From positions 1,984,001 through 2,048,000 of the forward strand of contig NZ_JAUSXQ010000001.1 in the NCBI RefSeq assembly GCF_030816115.1: a stretch of DNA of 64,000 nucleotides. The letters run 5' to 3'. The stretch's first letter is position 1, and the number at the start of each line of letters is the position of its first letter. Made by a program: the position numbers and the translations under genes. The notes beneath the pieces are model-generated. The model had not been told where the DNA came from, did no database searches, and worked only from the letters and a program-made list of their open reading frames with translations. Shown piece after piece: positions 44,191 through 53,293 of this stretch. The stretch is from Chryseobacterium sp. W4I1. Lineage in GTDB: Bacteria > Bacteroidota > Bacteroidia > Flavobacteriales > Weeksellaceae.

Positions 44191-46047
44191 ATGAGAAAAA
44201 CAGCAATCAGTCTGGGTCTCTTTGCCGCTTTTTTGGCGAATGCCCAATCTATAAAGACAACAATCGACCTTGTCAATGTGAAAGACGATAAGGTAGCCGT
44301 AACAATGGAGTTTCCGAAAATGAAATCAGGAGACGTTAAGTTCCATTTTCCAAAAACGGTTCCCGGTACTTATTCTGAGGACGATTACGGAAGATTCGTG
44401 GAAGGAATCAAGTTTTATGACAACAAAGGTAGAGAACTGACTTATACAAAAGTTAATGACAATACGTATTCATTAAAAAACGCTAAAGATTTAACCAAAG
44501 TAACTTATCTGGTGAATGACAGTTTTGATGATGAGATGGATAATTCTAAGCATAAAGCTGTATTTTCCCCTTCAGGGACAGATATTGAAGAGGGCAAAGT
44601 ATTTATGGTTAATACCCACGGTTTTGTAGGTTACATTGACAATATGCAGGATGTTCCGTATCAGCTGATCGTTCAGAAACCTGCTGGTTTTTACGGGACA
44701 ACCGCTTTGGTAGACCAGGATAAATCTGATGCTACCGATACTTTTACACTGGCTAACTATGCTAAAGTGACGGATTCTCCGCTGATGTATACCAAACCGG
44801 ATTATATCACTTTCAATGCAGGAGGAATGGATCTTGTGCTGGGTGTTTATTCTCCAACCGGAAAATACAAAGCGGCAGACTTTAAAGATAATCTTGAAAA
44901 AATGGTATTGGCTCAGAAGAAATTCCTGGGGGATATGAATACCAATAAAAAATATGCAATCATGCTTTACCTTTCAGGAGGAGAAGGGCCACAGATCAAA
45001 GGTTTCGGAGCATTGGAACATCATGAGTCAACCAGCGTGGTTCTTCCTGAAATGATGCCGAAAGATGCCATTGACAAAACCATTACAGATGTGGTTTCCC
45101 ATGAGTTTTTCCATACGGTAAATCCTCTGAAAACGCATTCTGAAGAGATCCATTATTTTGATTATGCTGATCCTAAAATGTCCCAGCATCTTTGGATGTA
45201 TGAAGGCGGAACTGAATATTTTGCGAATCTTTTCCAGATCCAGGAAGGTCTGATCAATAAAGATGAATTCCTGCAGAGAATTAATGAGAAGATCACCAAT
45301 TCAAAAAATTACGATGATACAATGCCGTTTACGGTGATGAGTAAAAATGTTCTGAAAGAGCCTTACAAAGACCAGTACAGAAACGTTTATGAAAAAGGAA
45401 CATTGCTGACAATGTGTCTTGACATTGAGCTGAGAAAACTGTCCAACGGTGAAATGGGATACCGTGATATGATCAGAAAGCTGTCTCAGAGATTTGGCGA
45501 GAATAAACCTTTTAAAGATGACAAACTGATTGATGAACTGGTAACGATCACCGGATATTCCCAGGTAAAGGATTTTTATACTAAATATATTGCAGGAAAC
45601 CAGCCGACTCCTTATCTGGAATACCTTAATATGGTAGGTGTGGAAGCAAAAAAACAGGAAACACCTCCTCTTTTCTGGTTCATCAAAGATCCGAACCAAA
45701 CCGGATACAATGATAAGAACAATACTTTTGTCTTTGATGAAAGCTCTGCCCTATCCCCTTTTGCGAAAAGCATAGGATTTAAGATCACTGACGAAATTGT
45801 TTCTCTTGACGGAAAAACCATCAATGTGCAGAATATGCAGGAATTTATTAATTATGCCAAATCTATCAAAGAAGGACAGAATGTGACGGTGACGGTTCTC
45901 AGAAAAAATGGCGACAAAACAGATAAGATAGACCTTAAGGGAAAAGCTATGCTGGATAAAATGACAATAGAAACACTTCATTATAAAGCCAATCCAAGCC
46001 CGGCAGAACAGAAGCTGCAGGATCAGTGGCTGACGGGGAAGAAATAG
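44191..46047 (+). CDS. M61 family (glycyl aminopeptidase-like) peptidase with PDZ domain
   Basis: The 618-residue protein has a signal peptide (MRKTAISLGLFAAFLANAQ). The zinc motif HEFFH (residues 304-308), with 'WMYEGGTEYF' 30 residues on holding the third ligand Glu 338, is typical of M61. The C-terminal 110 residues form a PDZ-like domain ('ALSPFAKSIGFKITDEIVSL' and 'VTVTVLRKNGDK'). It is secreted to the periplasm or beyond. It is unrelated to the upstream M1 gene, which has its own terminator. Confidence 0.88.
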   Translation: MRKTAISLGLFAAFLANAQSIKTTIDLVNVKDDKVAVTMEFPKMKSGDVKFHFPKTVPGTYSEDDYGRFVEGIKFYDNKGRELTYTKVNDNTYSLKNAKDLTKVTYLVNDSFDDEMDNSKHKAVFSPSGTDIEEGKVFMVNTHGFVGYIDNMQDVPYQLIVQKPAGFYGTTALVDQDKSDATDTFTLANYAKVTDSPLMYTKPDYITFNAGGMDLVLGVYSPTGKYKAADFKDNLEKMVLAQKKFLGDMNTNKKYAIMLYLSGGEGPQIKGFGALEHHESTSVVLPEMMPKDAIDKTITDVVSHEFFHTVNPLKTHSEEIHYFDYADPKMSQHLWMYEGGTEYFANLFQIQEGLINKDEFLQRINEKITNSKNYDDTMPFTVMSKNVLKEPYKDQYRNVYEKGTLLTMCLDIELRKLSNGEMGYRDMIRKLSQRFGENKPFKDDKLIDELVTITGYSQVKDFYTKYIAGNQPTPYLEYLNMVGVEAKKQETPPLFWFIKDPNQTGYNDKNNTFVFDESSALSPFAKSIGFKITDEIVSLDGKTINVQNMQEFINYAKSIKEGQNVTVTVLRKNGDKTDKIDLKGKAMLDKMTIETLHYKANPSPAEQKLQDQWLTGKK

Positions 46048-46051
46048 CTTG

Positions 46052-46072
46052 TAGTGAATAGTGAATAGTGAA
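46052..46072. repeat. Heptanucleotide repeat, (TAGTGAA)3
   Basis: Three perfect TAGTGAA units follow directly after the M61 gene stop. Like the other two heptamer arrays in this window, it sits just past a gene end. Confidence 0.85.
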
Positions 46073-46087
46073 AGCTAATATTATAAG

Positions 46088-46114
46088 AAAAGCGGAGAAA
46101 ATTTCTCCGCTTTT
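46088..46114. terminator. Bidirectional terminator between M61 and the beta-lactamase
   Basis: AAAAGCGGAGAAA pairs with TTTCTCCGCTTTT with almost no loop, so the inner pairs probably stay open. T/A tracts on both sides serve both convergent genes. Confidence 0.8.
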
Positions 46115-46145
46115 TGCTTTTTTATTGTGTACTCTTTTAGCTTGG

Positions 46146-46865
46146 TTACTTCTGTAATAGTTCAAGCGTATGTTTCACATGGTCATTTCCTTTCCATTCG
46201 TCGTGACCGGGAATTACTTTGGCATTGGAGGGATATTTTGCCTGCAGATTTTTCATGGTAACGGGCCACTGTTTTACATTCGCTTCTCCCGTATAGCCAA
46301 GATCAGTTGCTGAGCTGCTTTTCACTAAACATCCTCCATCCAACACATTGTATTTTGGAAACCATACCACGACATTATCTGCCGTATGACCTTCACCCAG
46401 AAAATCTACAACAAACTCCTCTCCTCCTATTTTATACTTCTTTCCGGTTTTTATGATTTTACTCGAGGTGGCCTTTCCTTCTTTTTTCAATAATTCGTTC
46501 GTCTTAGCGGTTGCATACGTACTGATTCCTTTATTGTTGTAAAAGCTAAGGTCACCGGCTCTGTCAGCATGTGAATGGGTTGCAAACACAGCAATTACCG
46601 GAAGATTATGACGTTTTTTAATTGTATCCATAAGACTTTGATATTGTGACTTCTGCCATGGAACATCAAATAATACCACGCCTTTCTTGGTAATCAGATA
46701 AAGAGCATTGGTTGAATATTCTTTGCCTCCGAAAACGCCAAATGTCTTATACAGATACAAATTTGAGCTAAGAGGCGGTTCAATCACGAAATCCCTTACC
46801 TGTGCATTAAAAAGATTAATTAAGAACATAAACAACACGGCAAGTACCTTAACACTTTTTCTCAT
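46146..46865 (-). CDS. Subclass B1 metallo-beta-lactamase, IND-like
   Basis: The enzyme hydrolyses beta-lactams, including carbapenems, in the periplasm with two zinc ions. The 239-residue product has a signal peptide ending LFNAQ and all six zinc ligands of subclass B1: HSHAD (H97, H99, D101), H160 in 'GEGHTADN', C179 in 'DGGCLVK' and H221 in 'IPGHDEW'. Sequence such as 'TFGVFGGKEYSTNALYL' and 'MDTIKKRHNLPVIAVFATHS' is close to the IND enzymes of Chryseobacterium. The residue before the Asp in the HxHxD motif is Ala here where IND enzymes have Asp. It stands alone on the chromosome with no mobile element nearby, so it is probably intrinsic. Confidence 0.93.
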   Translation of the reverse strand: MRKSVKVLAVLFMFLINLFNAQVRDFVIEPPLSSNLYLYKTFGVFGGKEYSTNALYLITKKGVVLFDVPWQKSQYQSLMDTIKKRHNLPVIAVFATHSHADRAGDLSFYNNKGISTYATAKTNELLKKEGKATSSKIIKTGKKYKIGGEEFVVDFLGEGHTADNVVVWFPKYNVLDGGCLVKSSSATDLGYTGEANVKQWPVTMKNLQAKYPSNAKVIPGHDEWKGNDHVKHTLELLQK

Positions 46866-46947
46866 ATTTTTTTATAGTATTTAATTGATAAACTCAAATT
46901 GATTTTGGGAATAAATAATTGGAATTTAATTTGTGCATAGAAGAGCG

Positions 46948-46955
46948 CAAATTTA
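46948..46955 (-). promoter_or_regulatory. -7 promoter element of the beta-lactamase gene
   Basis: On the minus strand TAAATTTG matches TAnnTTTG, 82 nt before the ATG at 46865. The long leader and lack of a second box make this a moderate call. Confidence 0.45.
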
Positions 46956-47049
46956 ATGATAGTTTGAGAAAAGTGATTCTTAAGGTCCGTCTTTAATCTT
47001 TTTTTAACAGTATAAGCAATATTTAAAGAACCTTATATTGATACAGATG

Positions 47050-48216
47050 TTAAGTCTTTTTGATGGTAATTCTGAAGGTTGTTCCTTTTCCAATTTCTGT
47101 CTGCGAAATTTTAATATCTCCGTTGTGATACTCATGAACTACCCTTCTGGCTAATGAAAGCCCAAGCCCCCATCCTCTTTTCTTAGTTGAATATCCTGGT
47201 TTAAAAGCATTTCTTGCCTGCTGCTTTGTCATTCCGCTTCCGGAATCTTTTACTTCGACCAGAATATTTTTATTTCTTTCAAAAATATACATTTGTAATG
47301 TTCCTTCCCCTTTCATGGCATCCACTGCATTTTTCACCAGGTTTTCAATTACCCAGCTCATCAGGATCTTATTATGCGGAACGAGAATAACGTAGGTTGG
47401 AAGATGCAGACTGAAATCTATTTTTTTAGAGATCCTTGTTTTCAGATAGTCATAATTCTCTGAAATTGTTTCATTAAAATTCAGGTCATTAAGTTCAGGA
47501 ACAGAGCCTATTTTTGAAAAACGCTCCGAGATCGTTCTCAGCCTTTCAATATCTCTTTCGATTTCGTGTACGCCTTCGGAATCCGGATTATCCATTTTCA
47601 TAATTTCCATCCATCCAATCATTGATGAAAGAGGTGTTCCGATCTGGTGGGCCGTTTCTTTGGCCAACCCCGCCCAAAGATAGCCTTCGTCTGTTTTCTT
47701 GATCGTTCTGAAAAACCAGAAAGAAAATCCAAAATACAAAAGAATAAACAGACCGAGGATGTAAGGTGAATAACGAAGATTATTGAGCAGCCTTGAGTTG
47801 TCATAATAGACAAACTGATTGTTGCCGTCGGGAACCTTAATTTCAATAGGAGCATAGTTCTTTTCCATATCCATCATAAGGCGGTTAAGTTTCTGGGGAT
47901 CTTTCAGAGTACTTTCCGGAATATTCCGGTAATAGCCCAGATCAATGATCGGTTTTTTATCCTTATCTGTTACAATGAATGGTATGGTATTATTAATGTT
48001 GAGGATCTCCGGAAGCAGGTCCAGAACATCAGTATCGGGAGACTTTACTTCCTGCTGGATCCTGATCGCTTTTGAAAGGAGATTGATTCTTTTGATCTCC
48101 TCTTTCCTCAGAAAATTGATCAGCGATGTAGAAGCGATCACAATAGCAACCACCAAAGCTGTCATAACGACAAAAATGATCCAGTTATTCAGTCTGGAAA
48201 GTATGGATTTCCTCAA
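47050..48216 (-). CDS. Sensor histidine kinase
   Basis: The 388-residue protein has two membrane helices (residues 12-34 and 151-170) framing a periplasmic sensor. The H-box 'KETAHQIGTPLSS' carries the phosphorylated His 190. The ATPase part has the N-box 'NLVKNAVDAM', 'DSGSGM' and 'GWGLGLSLARRVV'. No response regulator gene is adjacent, so it is an orphan kinase here. It begins 6 nt downstream of the PBP4 gene and may be co-transcribed with it, which would suggest envelope sensing. Confidence 0.9.
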   Translation of the reverse strand: MRKSILSRLNNWIIFVVMTALVVAIVIASTSLINFLRKEEIKRINLLSKAIRIQQEVKSPDTDVLDLLPEILNINNTIPFIVTDKDKKPIIDLGYYRNIPESTLKDPQKLNRLMMDMEKNYAPIEIKVPDGNNQFVYYDNSRLLNNLRYSPYILGLFILLYFGFSFWFFRTIKKTDEGYLWAGLAKETAHQIGTPLSSMIGWMEIMKMDNPDSEGVHEIERDIERLRTISERFSKIGSVPELNDLNFNETISENYDYLKTRISKKIDFSLHLPTYVILVPHNKILMSWVIENLVKNAVDAMKGEGTLQMYIFERNKNILVEVKDSGSGMTKQQARNAFKPGYSTKKRGWGLGLSLARRVVHEYHNGDIKISQTEIGKGTTFRITIKKT

Positions 48217-48222
48217 AGTTGT

Positions 48223-49594
48223 TTATTTTAAGACATTCAGAATTTTCTGCAGTTCTGTGCTTCCGCTTCCCTGATAATTATTGATAATGATTGAAAATGT
48301 ATATTTTTTTCCGTCTTTCGCAGTATGATAACCTGCAAAAGATTTGGTGTCCCTCATACTTCCGCTTTTCATTTTCATTCCGTTCTCCTGCACCGGAAAA
48401 CCATCATAATAAGCATCAAACCAGGATTGTTTTTTGGCGTACAACAGAGCCTGAACTTCCGCTTTCGCAGCGACGTAATTCTGGGGAGAAAGTCCGCTTC
48501 CATCTGCAAAATTAATCATATTGGAGTTGATCCCTTTTGATTTCCAGAACTCTTTTAAATAGGCAATTCCACTTTTAAAACTGGAATTTCCTTTCTTTTC
48601 TTTTCCCAATGTTTTAATTAAAGTTTCCCCGTAAAGATTGACACTTTTCCTTAAAAACCAGTACACAATTTTATCTAAAGTAGGCGACTGATAGGTAAGA
48701 ATTATATTTTTTGCAATTCCGGGCAGTTGTTTTCCCTCCAATTCAAGTTGTGAACCTGTTATTATTTTTCCTGAAATTTCAATTCCTGCTTCTTTAAGCC
48801 ACTGCTGAATTTCACTTCCCAGCTGCAAAGGTGGGTTCGGCAGTGCCCCTGAAACAGTTACCGTTTTTCCGGCCGGAAGTGTTCCGTTGATCAAAGCGAC
48901 ATCAGAATACGGTGCAGTAAAAATGAGACTCTGATCTGAGCTGCCTCCTGCTTTCAGGTCATTCAGCCATTTTATATTGTCCAGCGGATAAGAAAACCCT
49001 TTTGAATTCTGTTCCATTGATATTAATATCAAACTGATTTTCTCTCCAGTTAACTCCCCAGACTCCCGCTCCGTAATAATTTCCCAGATCATCCCAAGGC
49101 CATCCGCCCGGAATCGTCTGGTGATCAAAATAAGAATCATCAATCACTACATTCCCAGATATTTTCGTAATTCCAGAGCTTTTAAGGGCTTCAATGAATT
49201 TCTTTTTAAAGTTGTCCGGTTTATAAGCATCATAACGCCAGCTTCCCAAAGTAGGGTCGCCGTTTGAAGCGACGATCAAATCACCGCTCAGAACTCCTGA
49301 AGATAAATTGCCGGAGTATCCAGTAGTTGTTTTATAAGTATAATTTTTGCCCAAAGTTTCGAGGGCAGCTCCGGCTGTGAAAATTTTCTGGGTGGAAGCT
49401 GTTGAAAGGCCTTTATTTCCCTGATATTCGTAAATAAATGTCCCGTTTTCATCCGTCACATAAAAAGACAAACCGGATGATACAGCTCCGGAGGAATCCA
49501 TAAGATCTTTGGTAGCGTTATCCAGTTTCTGGGCTATGTTCTGGGCAGATATTATCTGAACCGACAGTAAAAATACTGCAAGTGATTTTTTCAT
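48223..49594 (-). pseudogene. dacB: D-alanyl-D-alanine carboxypeptidase (PBP4/DacB type) with a frameshift
   Basis: PBP4 trims or cross-links peptidoglycan in the periplasm. The first part (from the ATG at 49594) has a signal peptide and the catalytic 'STASTQKIFTAGAALETLG'. The frame changes near 49000 on the coding strand, where AAAAGGG replaces the expected AAAGGG. Deleting one A joins 'NINGTEFK' to 'GFSYPLDNIKWLND' and runs through 'FADGSGLSPQNYVAA' (SxN-like motif) and 'MKSGSMRDTKSFAGY' (KSG motif) to 48223. Motif content indicates it was an active enzyme. Other causes are a sequencing error or a real single-base insertion. Confidence 0.78.
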
Positions 49595-49736
49595 TGCCAT
49601 ATTATTATAAACCTAAATGTAGTGATCTGTCATAGCTTCATTCAGACTTACCTTTTCTGTCTTATTAAGCCGCAACATCATTTATTACTCAATTTCTGAT
49701 CAAATATAATAAAAATAAAGGTTCAGTTTCTATAGC

Positions 49737-50429
49737 TTAAAGCTGGCTTCCGGACTCTATCTCATAAGGCTCACGATCTTTTTCAAAGATTCTCGTAAGC
49801 TCGCTACCTTCTACAGTAATTATATTGCCCTTTCTTCTGATCCAGTTTCCTTCACGAAGACCTACCACTTTCAGGTCATTTTGCGTTAAAAATTCCAGGA
49901 TTCTGGTTTCTCTGGTTTCTCCGTTGTGTTTCAAATCCGCATTAGGATCTAAATAGTGCGGATTAAGATTGAACGGAACAAGTCCCATACAGTCAAAGCT
50001 CGGAGGATAAACAATCGGCATATCGTTCGTGGTTTTCATATTCTGACCTCCGATATTACTTCCGGCACTGCATCCGAGATATGCTTTTCCAGATTCTACA
50101 TTATTTTTTAAAACAGACATCAGACCTTCTTCATGTAAGGTTTTAACCAGTAAAAACGTATTTCCGCCACCTGTAAAATATCCCTGAGCGTTGTTCAGAG
50201 CTTCAGTCTTATTTTCAAATTCGTGAAGACCTTTCACTTTAATATTAATGGTATCAAAGAAAGAACGGGCTTTCGCCGTATAATCGGCATGGGAAATACC
50301 GCCGGGTCTTGCAAAAGGAACAAAAATAATTTCATTGACTCCTTTATATAATTGTATTAATTCTTCTCTTAAATATTCCAGATATTCTCCACCGTAAAGT
50401 GTGGAAGTGGACGCTAATATGATATTCAT
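49737..50429 (-). CDS. pepE: Dipeptidase E (aspartyl dipeptidase), S51 family
   Basis: PepE cleaves N-terminal aspartyl dipeptides in the cytoplasm. The 230-residue protein has the nucleophile motif 'GCSAGSN' and 'FNLNPHYLDPN' for the catalytic His, with 'ASTSTLYGGEYLEYLREEL' at the start. Length is normal for S51. Confidence 0.9.
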   Translation of the reverse strand: MNIILASTSTLYGGEYLEYLREELIQLYKGVNEIIFVPFARPGGISHADYTAKARSFFDTINIKVKGLHEFENKTEALNNAQGYFTGGGNTFLLVKTLHEEGLMSVLKNNVESGKAYLGCSAGSNIGGQNMKTTNDMPIVYPPSFDCMGLVPFNLNPHYLDPNADLKHNGETRETRILEFLTQNDLKVVGLREGNWIRRKGNIITVEGSELTRIFEKDREPYEIESGSQL

Positions 50430-50623
50430 ACAGGAAAATTATATTTTAATATTAAAAAATATTTGAATGGCAAAGATAAACTCAATCATCCACGAATCAA
50501 AAATTAAGCTAAAAAAAACACCTATACGTTAATATTCTCTAAAAAAACTTAAAGCTTCTAAAATTTAAGTCTTTCTGGAATTATTATTGAATTTTAGAAT
50601 TTAGAATTTTAAAATGTAAGATT

Positions 50624-51178
50624 ATGAAAATGACTAAAATTAACATCAAAAACCTTTTCTTAGGATTTATACTTGTAGGAACTGCAGGTTTTGCCAATGC
50701 ACAAACCACTCAAACTGACAGCACAACCGCTACAGCCACTACAGCTCAGGCAGGAACTAATCCAGTGATTGATGGTCTAAAGAAACAGATTGAAGCCAAT
50801 CCAAAAGATACGGATGCATTAGCTAAATTGGCAACAGCATACCAGGAGGCTTCAGATTGGACAAATGCGGTAGATACATGGAAAAAGATATCTGTTTTAT
50901 TACCGGACTGGGCTCCTTCATACTACAGCCAGGCTTATGCTTATCAATCTGCTAAAGATGATGCCAATGCAAAAGTTGCTTATGAAAAATATATCGCGAC
51001 TGTAAAACCTACAGAAGTGGAACAAAATAAGAAAAATCTGGCGTATGCCTATTTCTATCTTGCATTTGCAGAACAGCAAACTGACCCTGCTAAAGCAAAG
51101 GAGCATATTGCTAAATCTATCCAATATGATCCTACGAACCAAGATGCCATTAAGCTTAGTAAAGCTTTAAACTCATAA
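50624..51178 (+). CDS. Secreted tetratricopeptide repeat protein
   Basis: The 184-residue protein has a signal peptide (cleavage after FANA) and a Thr/Ala-rich linker. TPR units follow ('DALAKLATAYQEASDWTNAV', 'APSYYSQAYAYQSAKDDANA' and 'LAYAYFYLAFAEQQTDPAKA'). It may scaffold a protein complex in the periplasm. A terminator follows directly. Confidence 0.82.
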   Translation: MKMTKINIKNLFLGFILVGTAGFANAQTTQTDSTTATATTAQAGTNPVIDGLKKQIEANPKDTDALAKLATAYQEASDWTNAVDTWKKISVLLPDWAPSYYSQAYAYQSAKDDANAKVAYEKYIATVKPTEVEQNKKNLAYAYFYLAFAEQQTDPAKAKEHIAKSIQYDPTNQDAIKLSKALNS

Positions 51179-51183
51179 TTAAA

Positions 51184-51215
51184 AAAGAAAAAACCGGAAA
51201 TCCGGTTTTTTCTTT
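51184..51215. terminator. Bidirectional terminator
   Basis: AAAGAAAAAACCGGA pairs with TCCGGTTTTTTCTTT, with AA as the loop. It serves the TPR gene and the convergent DUF1905 gene. Confidence 0.85.
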
Positions 51216-51242
51216 TAATATCTTAATCTAAAACGATTATTA

Positions 51243-51728
51243 TCAATTAATTCTTTTACCAAAAAAATCTGTTTCGCCCAGTAAATGCGAGATAATCTTA
51301 TCAATATTCCGTTGAATACTTTCCTCCGTTTTTAAATTGTTGATATAACGGATCAGTTCTAATTTTCTTGAAGGGATGAGACTTTCAAAATTCTTTAACG
51401 TTACCGGATTTTCTCTGATCGCCTGATCCAGTTTTGGATGAATGGAAATCGTCCTGTCTGAATCATCGAACTCAACAGAAATTTCGATCATTTCGCCAAT
51501 CCTTTTAGGAGAATCTTTCAGCATAATCATATTGATATACAACCTCCATTCTCCCAGATATTTCATTAGGTTTTGCTTAAATTCTTTACCGTTCACAGTT
51601 CCTTTCACGGGGATCGGGCTTTTATCCTTCCCTGCTTGCTTGAAGATTTCAGCTAGGATTTCTTCAGGAACAAAAACAAAGGGATTGATCCCTATAATTT
51701 CCAGTGTGGTGGTAATTTTTTTTTCCAT
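51243..51728 (-). CDS. DUF1905 / YdeI-like domain protein
   Basis: The 161-residue protein has an N-terminal DUF1905 domain (residues about 8-95; 'GINPFVFVPEEILAEIF' and 'IPVKGTVNGKEFKQNLM'). A YdeI-like tail follows ('FESLIPSRKLELIRYINNLK'). It is soluble and of unknown function; YdeI-type tails have been linked to bacteriocin protection in some annotations. Confidence 0.8.
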   Translation of the reverse strand: MEKKITTTLEIIGINPFVFVPEEILAEIFKQAGKDKSPIPVKGTVNGKEFKQNLMKYLGEWRLYINMIMLKDSPKRIGEMIEISVEFDDSDRTISIHPKLDQAIRENPVTLKNFESLIPSRKLELIRYINNLKTEESIQRNIDKIISHLLGETDFFGKRIN

Positions 51729-51805
51729 GCTTAAAGATAGGGTTTTGTTGCTGGTTTTTAGTTGTTAGTTGTGTATTACAAATTAAGTAATGAAACGTCT
51801 TCCGC

Positions 51806-51851
51806 ATCTTCTATCTTCCATCTTCCATCTTCCATCTTCCATCTTCCATCT
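51806..51851. repeat. Heptanucleotide tandem repeat, ATCTTCC
   Basis: A variant unit ATCTTCT is followed by five perfect ATCTTCC units and a partial one. It sits between the DUF1905 gene and the transaldolase-like gene, 40 nt before that gene's -7 box. Confidence 0.92.
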
Positions 51852-51889
51852 ATTCAAAATTAAAATTTTCCACTCACAAAGGGAATCAT

Positions 51890-51897
51890 TATCTTTG
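51890..51897 (+). promoter_or_regulatory. -7 promoter element of the transaldolase-like gene
   Basis: TATCTTTG matches TAnnTTTG, 23 nt before the ATG at 51921. The heptamer repeat ends 38 nt upstream of it. Confidence 0.65.
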
Positions 51898-51920
51898 CCG
51901 GAATAAATCTATCGAACGAA

Positions 51921-52574
51921 ATGAAATTTTTTATTGACACAGCCAATTTAGAGCAGATCAGAGAAGCAAGAGACCTTGGAATTTTAGATGGGGTTACCAC
52001 CAATCCTTCGCTGATGGCAAAAGAAGGAATTCGCGGAAATGAAGCGATCAATAACCATTACAAAGCAATCTGCGAACTTGTAGACGGAGATATTTCGGCA
52101 GAAGTACTTTCTACTACTTATGAAGAAATGATCAAGGAAGGTGATGAATTGGCAGCGATTCACCCAAATATCGTCGTTAAGATCCCAATGATCAAAGACG
52201 GTATCAAAGCATTAAAATATTTTTCCGATAAAGGAATCAAAACCAACTGTACGCTTATTTTCTCTGCAGGGCAGGCACTTTTAGCCGCTAAGGCAGGAGC
52301 TACTTACGTTTCTCCTTTCTTAGGAAGATTAGATGATATCTCAACAGACGGATTAAATCTTATCCAGGAGATCAGATTAATTTTTGACAACTATATGTAT
52401 GACACTGAGATTCTGGCAGCATCTATCCGTCATTCTATGCACATCATCGACTGTGCTAAGATTGGTGCAGATGTGATCACGTCTCCACTTCCTCCGATCT
52501 TGAGCTTATTGAAGCATCCTCTAACGGACAGCGGATTGGCTCAGTTTATTGCAGATTCTCAGAAACTGGCTTAA
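51921..52574 (+). CDS. fsa: Fructose-6-phosphate aldolase / small transaldolase
   Basis: The 217-residue protein is a short transaldolase of the TalC/MipB type, starting '[20 protein letters not shown]'. It has '[13 protein letters not shown]', the Schiff-base lysine region 'NIVVKIPM' and '[20 protein letters not shown]'. These enzymes carry out transaldolase or fructose-6-phosphate aldolase reactions in central carbon metabolism. Sequence alone cannot tell the two activities apart. Confidence 0.92.
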   Translation: MKFFIDTANLEQIREARDLGILDGVTTNPSLMAKEGIRGNEAINNHYKAICELVDGDISAEVLSTTYEEMIKEGDELAAIHPNIVVKIPMIKDGIKALKYFSDKGIKTNCTLIFSAGQALLAAKAGATYVSPFLGRLDDISTDGLNLIQEIRLIFDNYMYDTEILAASIRHSMHIIDCAKIGADVITSPLPPILSLLKHPLTDSGLAQFIADSQKLA

Positions 52575-52597
52575 TAGCTGAAGTAATTTAAATATAA

Positions 52598-52625
52598 AAA
52601 TCCCGAAACTTTCGTTTCGGGATTT
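52598..52625. terminator. Bidirectional terminator
   Basis: AAATCCCGAAAC pairs with GTTTCGGGATTT around TTTC, followed by T-rich tails on both sides. Confidence 0.85.
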
Positions 52626-52628
52626 CTT

Positions 52629-53195
52629 TTATAAGTTTTCTTCTATATTTTTAATGACCCTGCAAGGGTTCCCTACAGCAACAGCATGATCGGGAATATC
52701 TTTGGTCACTACACTTCCAGCTCCTATCACTGCATTATTTCCAATGGAAACTCCCGGCAGGACTACGACATTTCCTCCGAACCATACATTATCTCCAACA
52801 GTGATGGGATGAGCGTATTCCAGGCCTTCATTTCTCTGTTTGGCATCCAGCGGATGTCCAGCAGTATAAAAACTGCAGTTTGGGCCAATGAATACATGAT
52901 CCCCGAATTTTACTTTGGCGCAGTCTAAAATAACCAGATTATGATTGGCATAAAAGTTTTCTCCTGTCTCAATATTGTAGCCGTAATCACACCAAAAAGA
53001 CGGTTCTATACAGATATTTTCCTTAGTGCTTCCCAGAATTTCTTTAATCAATTTATTTCTGTTTTGGGTATCTGAATTTTTCAGCTGGTTGTATTCCAGA
53101 CAAAGATCTTTACAAGCCATACGTTCCTTGATCAGTTCCTTATCGTAATTCGCATCATATAAAAGTCCGGCTGCACATTTTTCCTTTTCTGTCAT
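52629..53195 (-). CDS. Sugar O-acetyltransferase (maltose acetyltransferase type)
   Basis: The 188-residue protein has the N-terminal Mac domain ('MTEKEKCAAGLLYDANYDKE') and a left-handed beta helix of hexapeptide repeats ('IGPNCSFYTAGHPLDAKQRN' and 'IGNNAVIGAGSVVTKDIPDH') with the catalytic His in TAGHPLD. It transfers acetyl from acetyl-CoA to a sugar. The specific sugar is unknown. Confidence 0.9.
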   Translation of the reverse strand: MTEKEKCAAGLLYDANYDKELIKERMACKDLCLEYNQLKNSDTQNRNKLIKEILGSTKENICIEPSFWCDYGYNIETGENFYANHNLVILDCAKVKFGDHVFIGPNCSFYTAGHPLDAKQRNEGLEYAHPITVGDNVWFGGNVVVLPGVSIGNNAVIGAGSVVTKDIPDHAVAVGNPCRVIKNIEENL

Positions 53196-53242
53196 AATAT
53201 TGGATTCAAGTTTAAGATTTAAATATACGACAATAACAAAAA

Positions 53243-53272
53243 AACAGGATGGTTACTAATAACCATCCTGTT
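53243..53272. terminator. Bidirectional terminator
   Basis: AACAGGATGGTTA pairs perfectly with TAACCATCCTGTT around CTAA. It lies between the GLPGLI gene and the acetyltransferase gene. Confidence 0.8.
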
Positions 53273-53293
53273 CTCTATTACAATTAATGCAAA

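Noticed and set aside
45301..45699. 132-codon reading frame on the minus strand inside the M61 gene
   Set aside because: It has no recognisable domain and lies fully within a gene with clear catalytic motifs on the other strand.
46146..46865. Acquired (mobile) beta-lactamase gene
   Set aside because: No transposase, integrase or attachment site lies nearby and base use matches the neighbours; it looks intrinsic to the chromosome.
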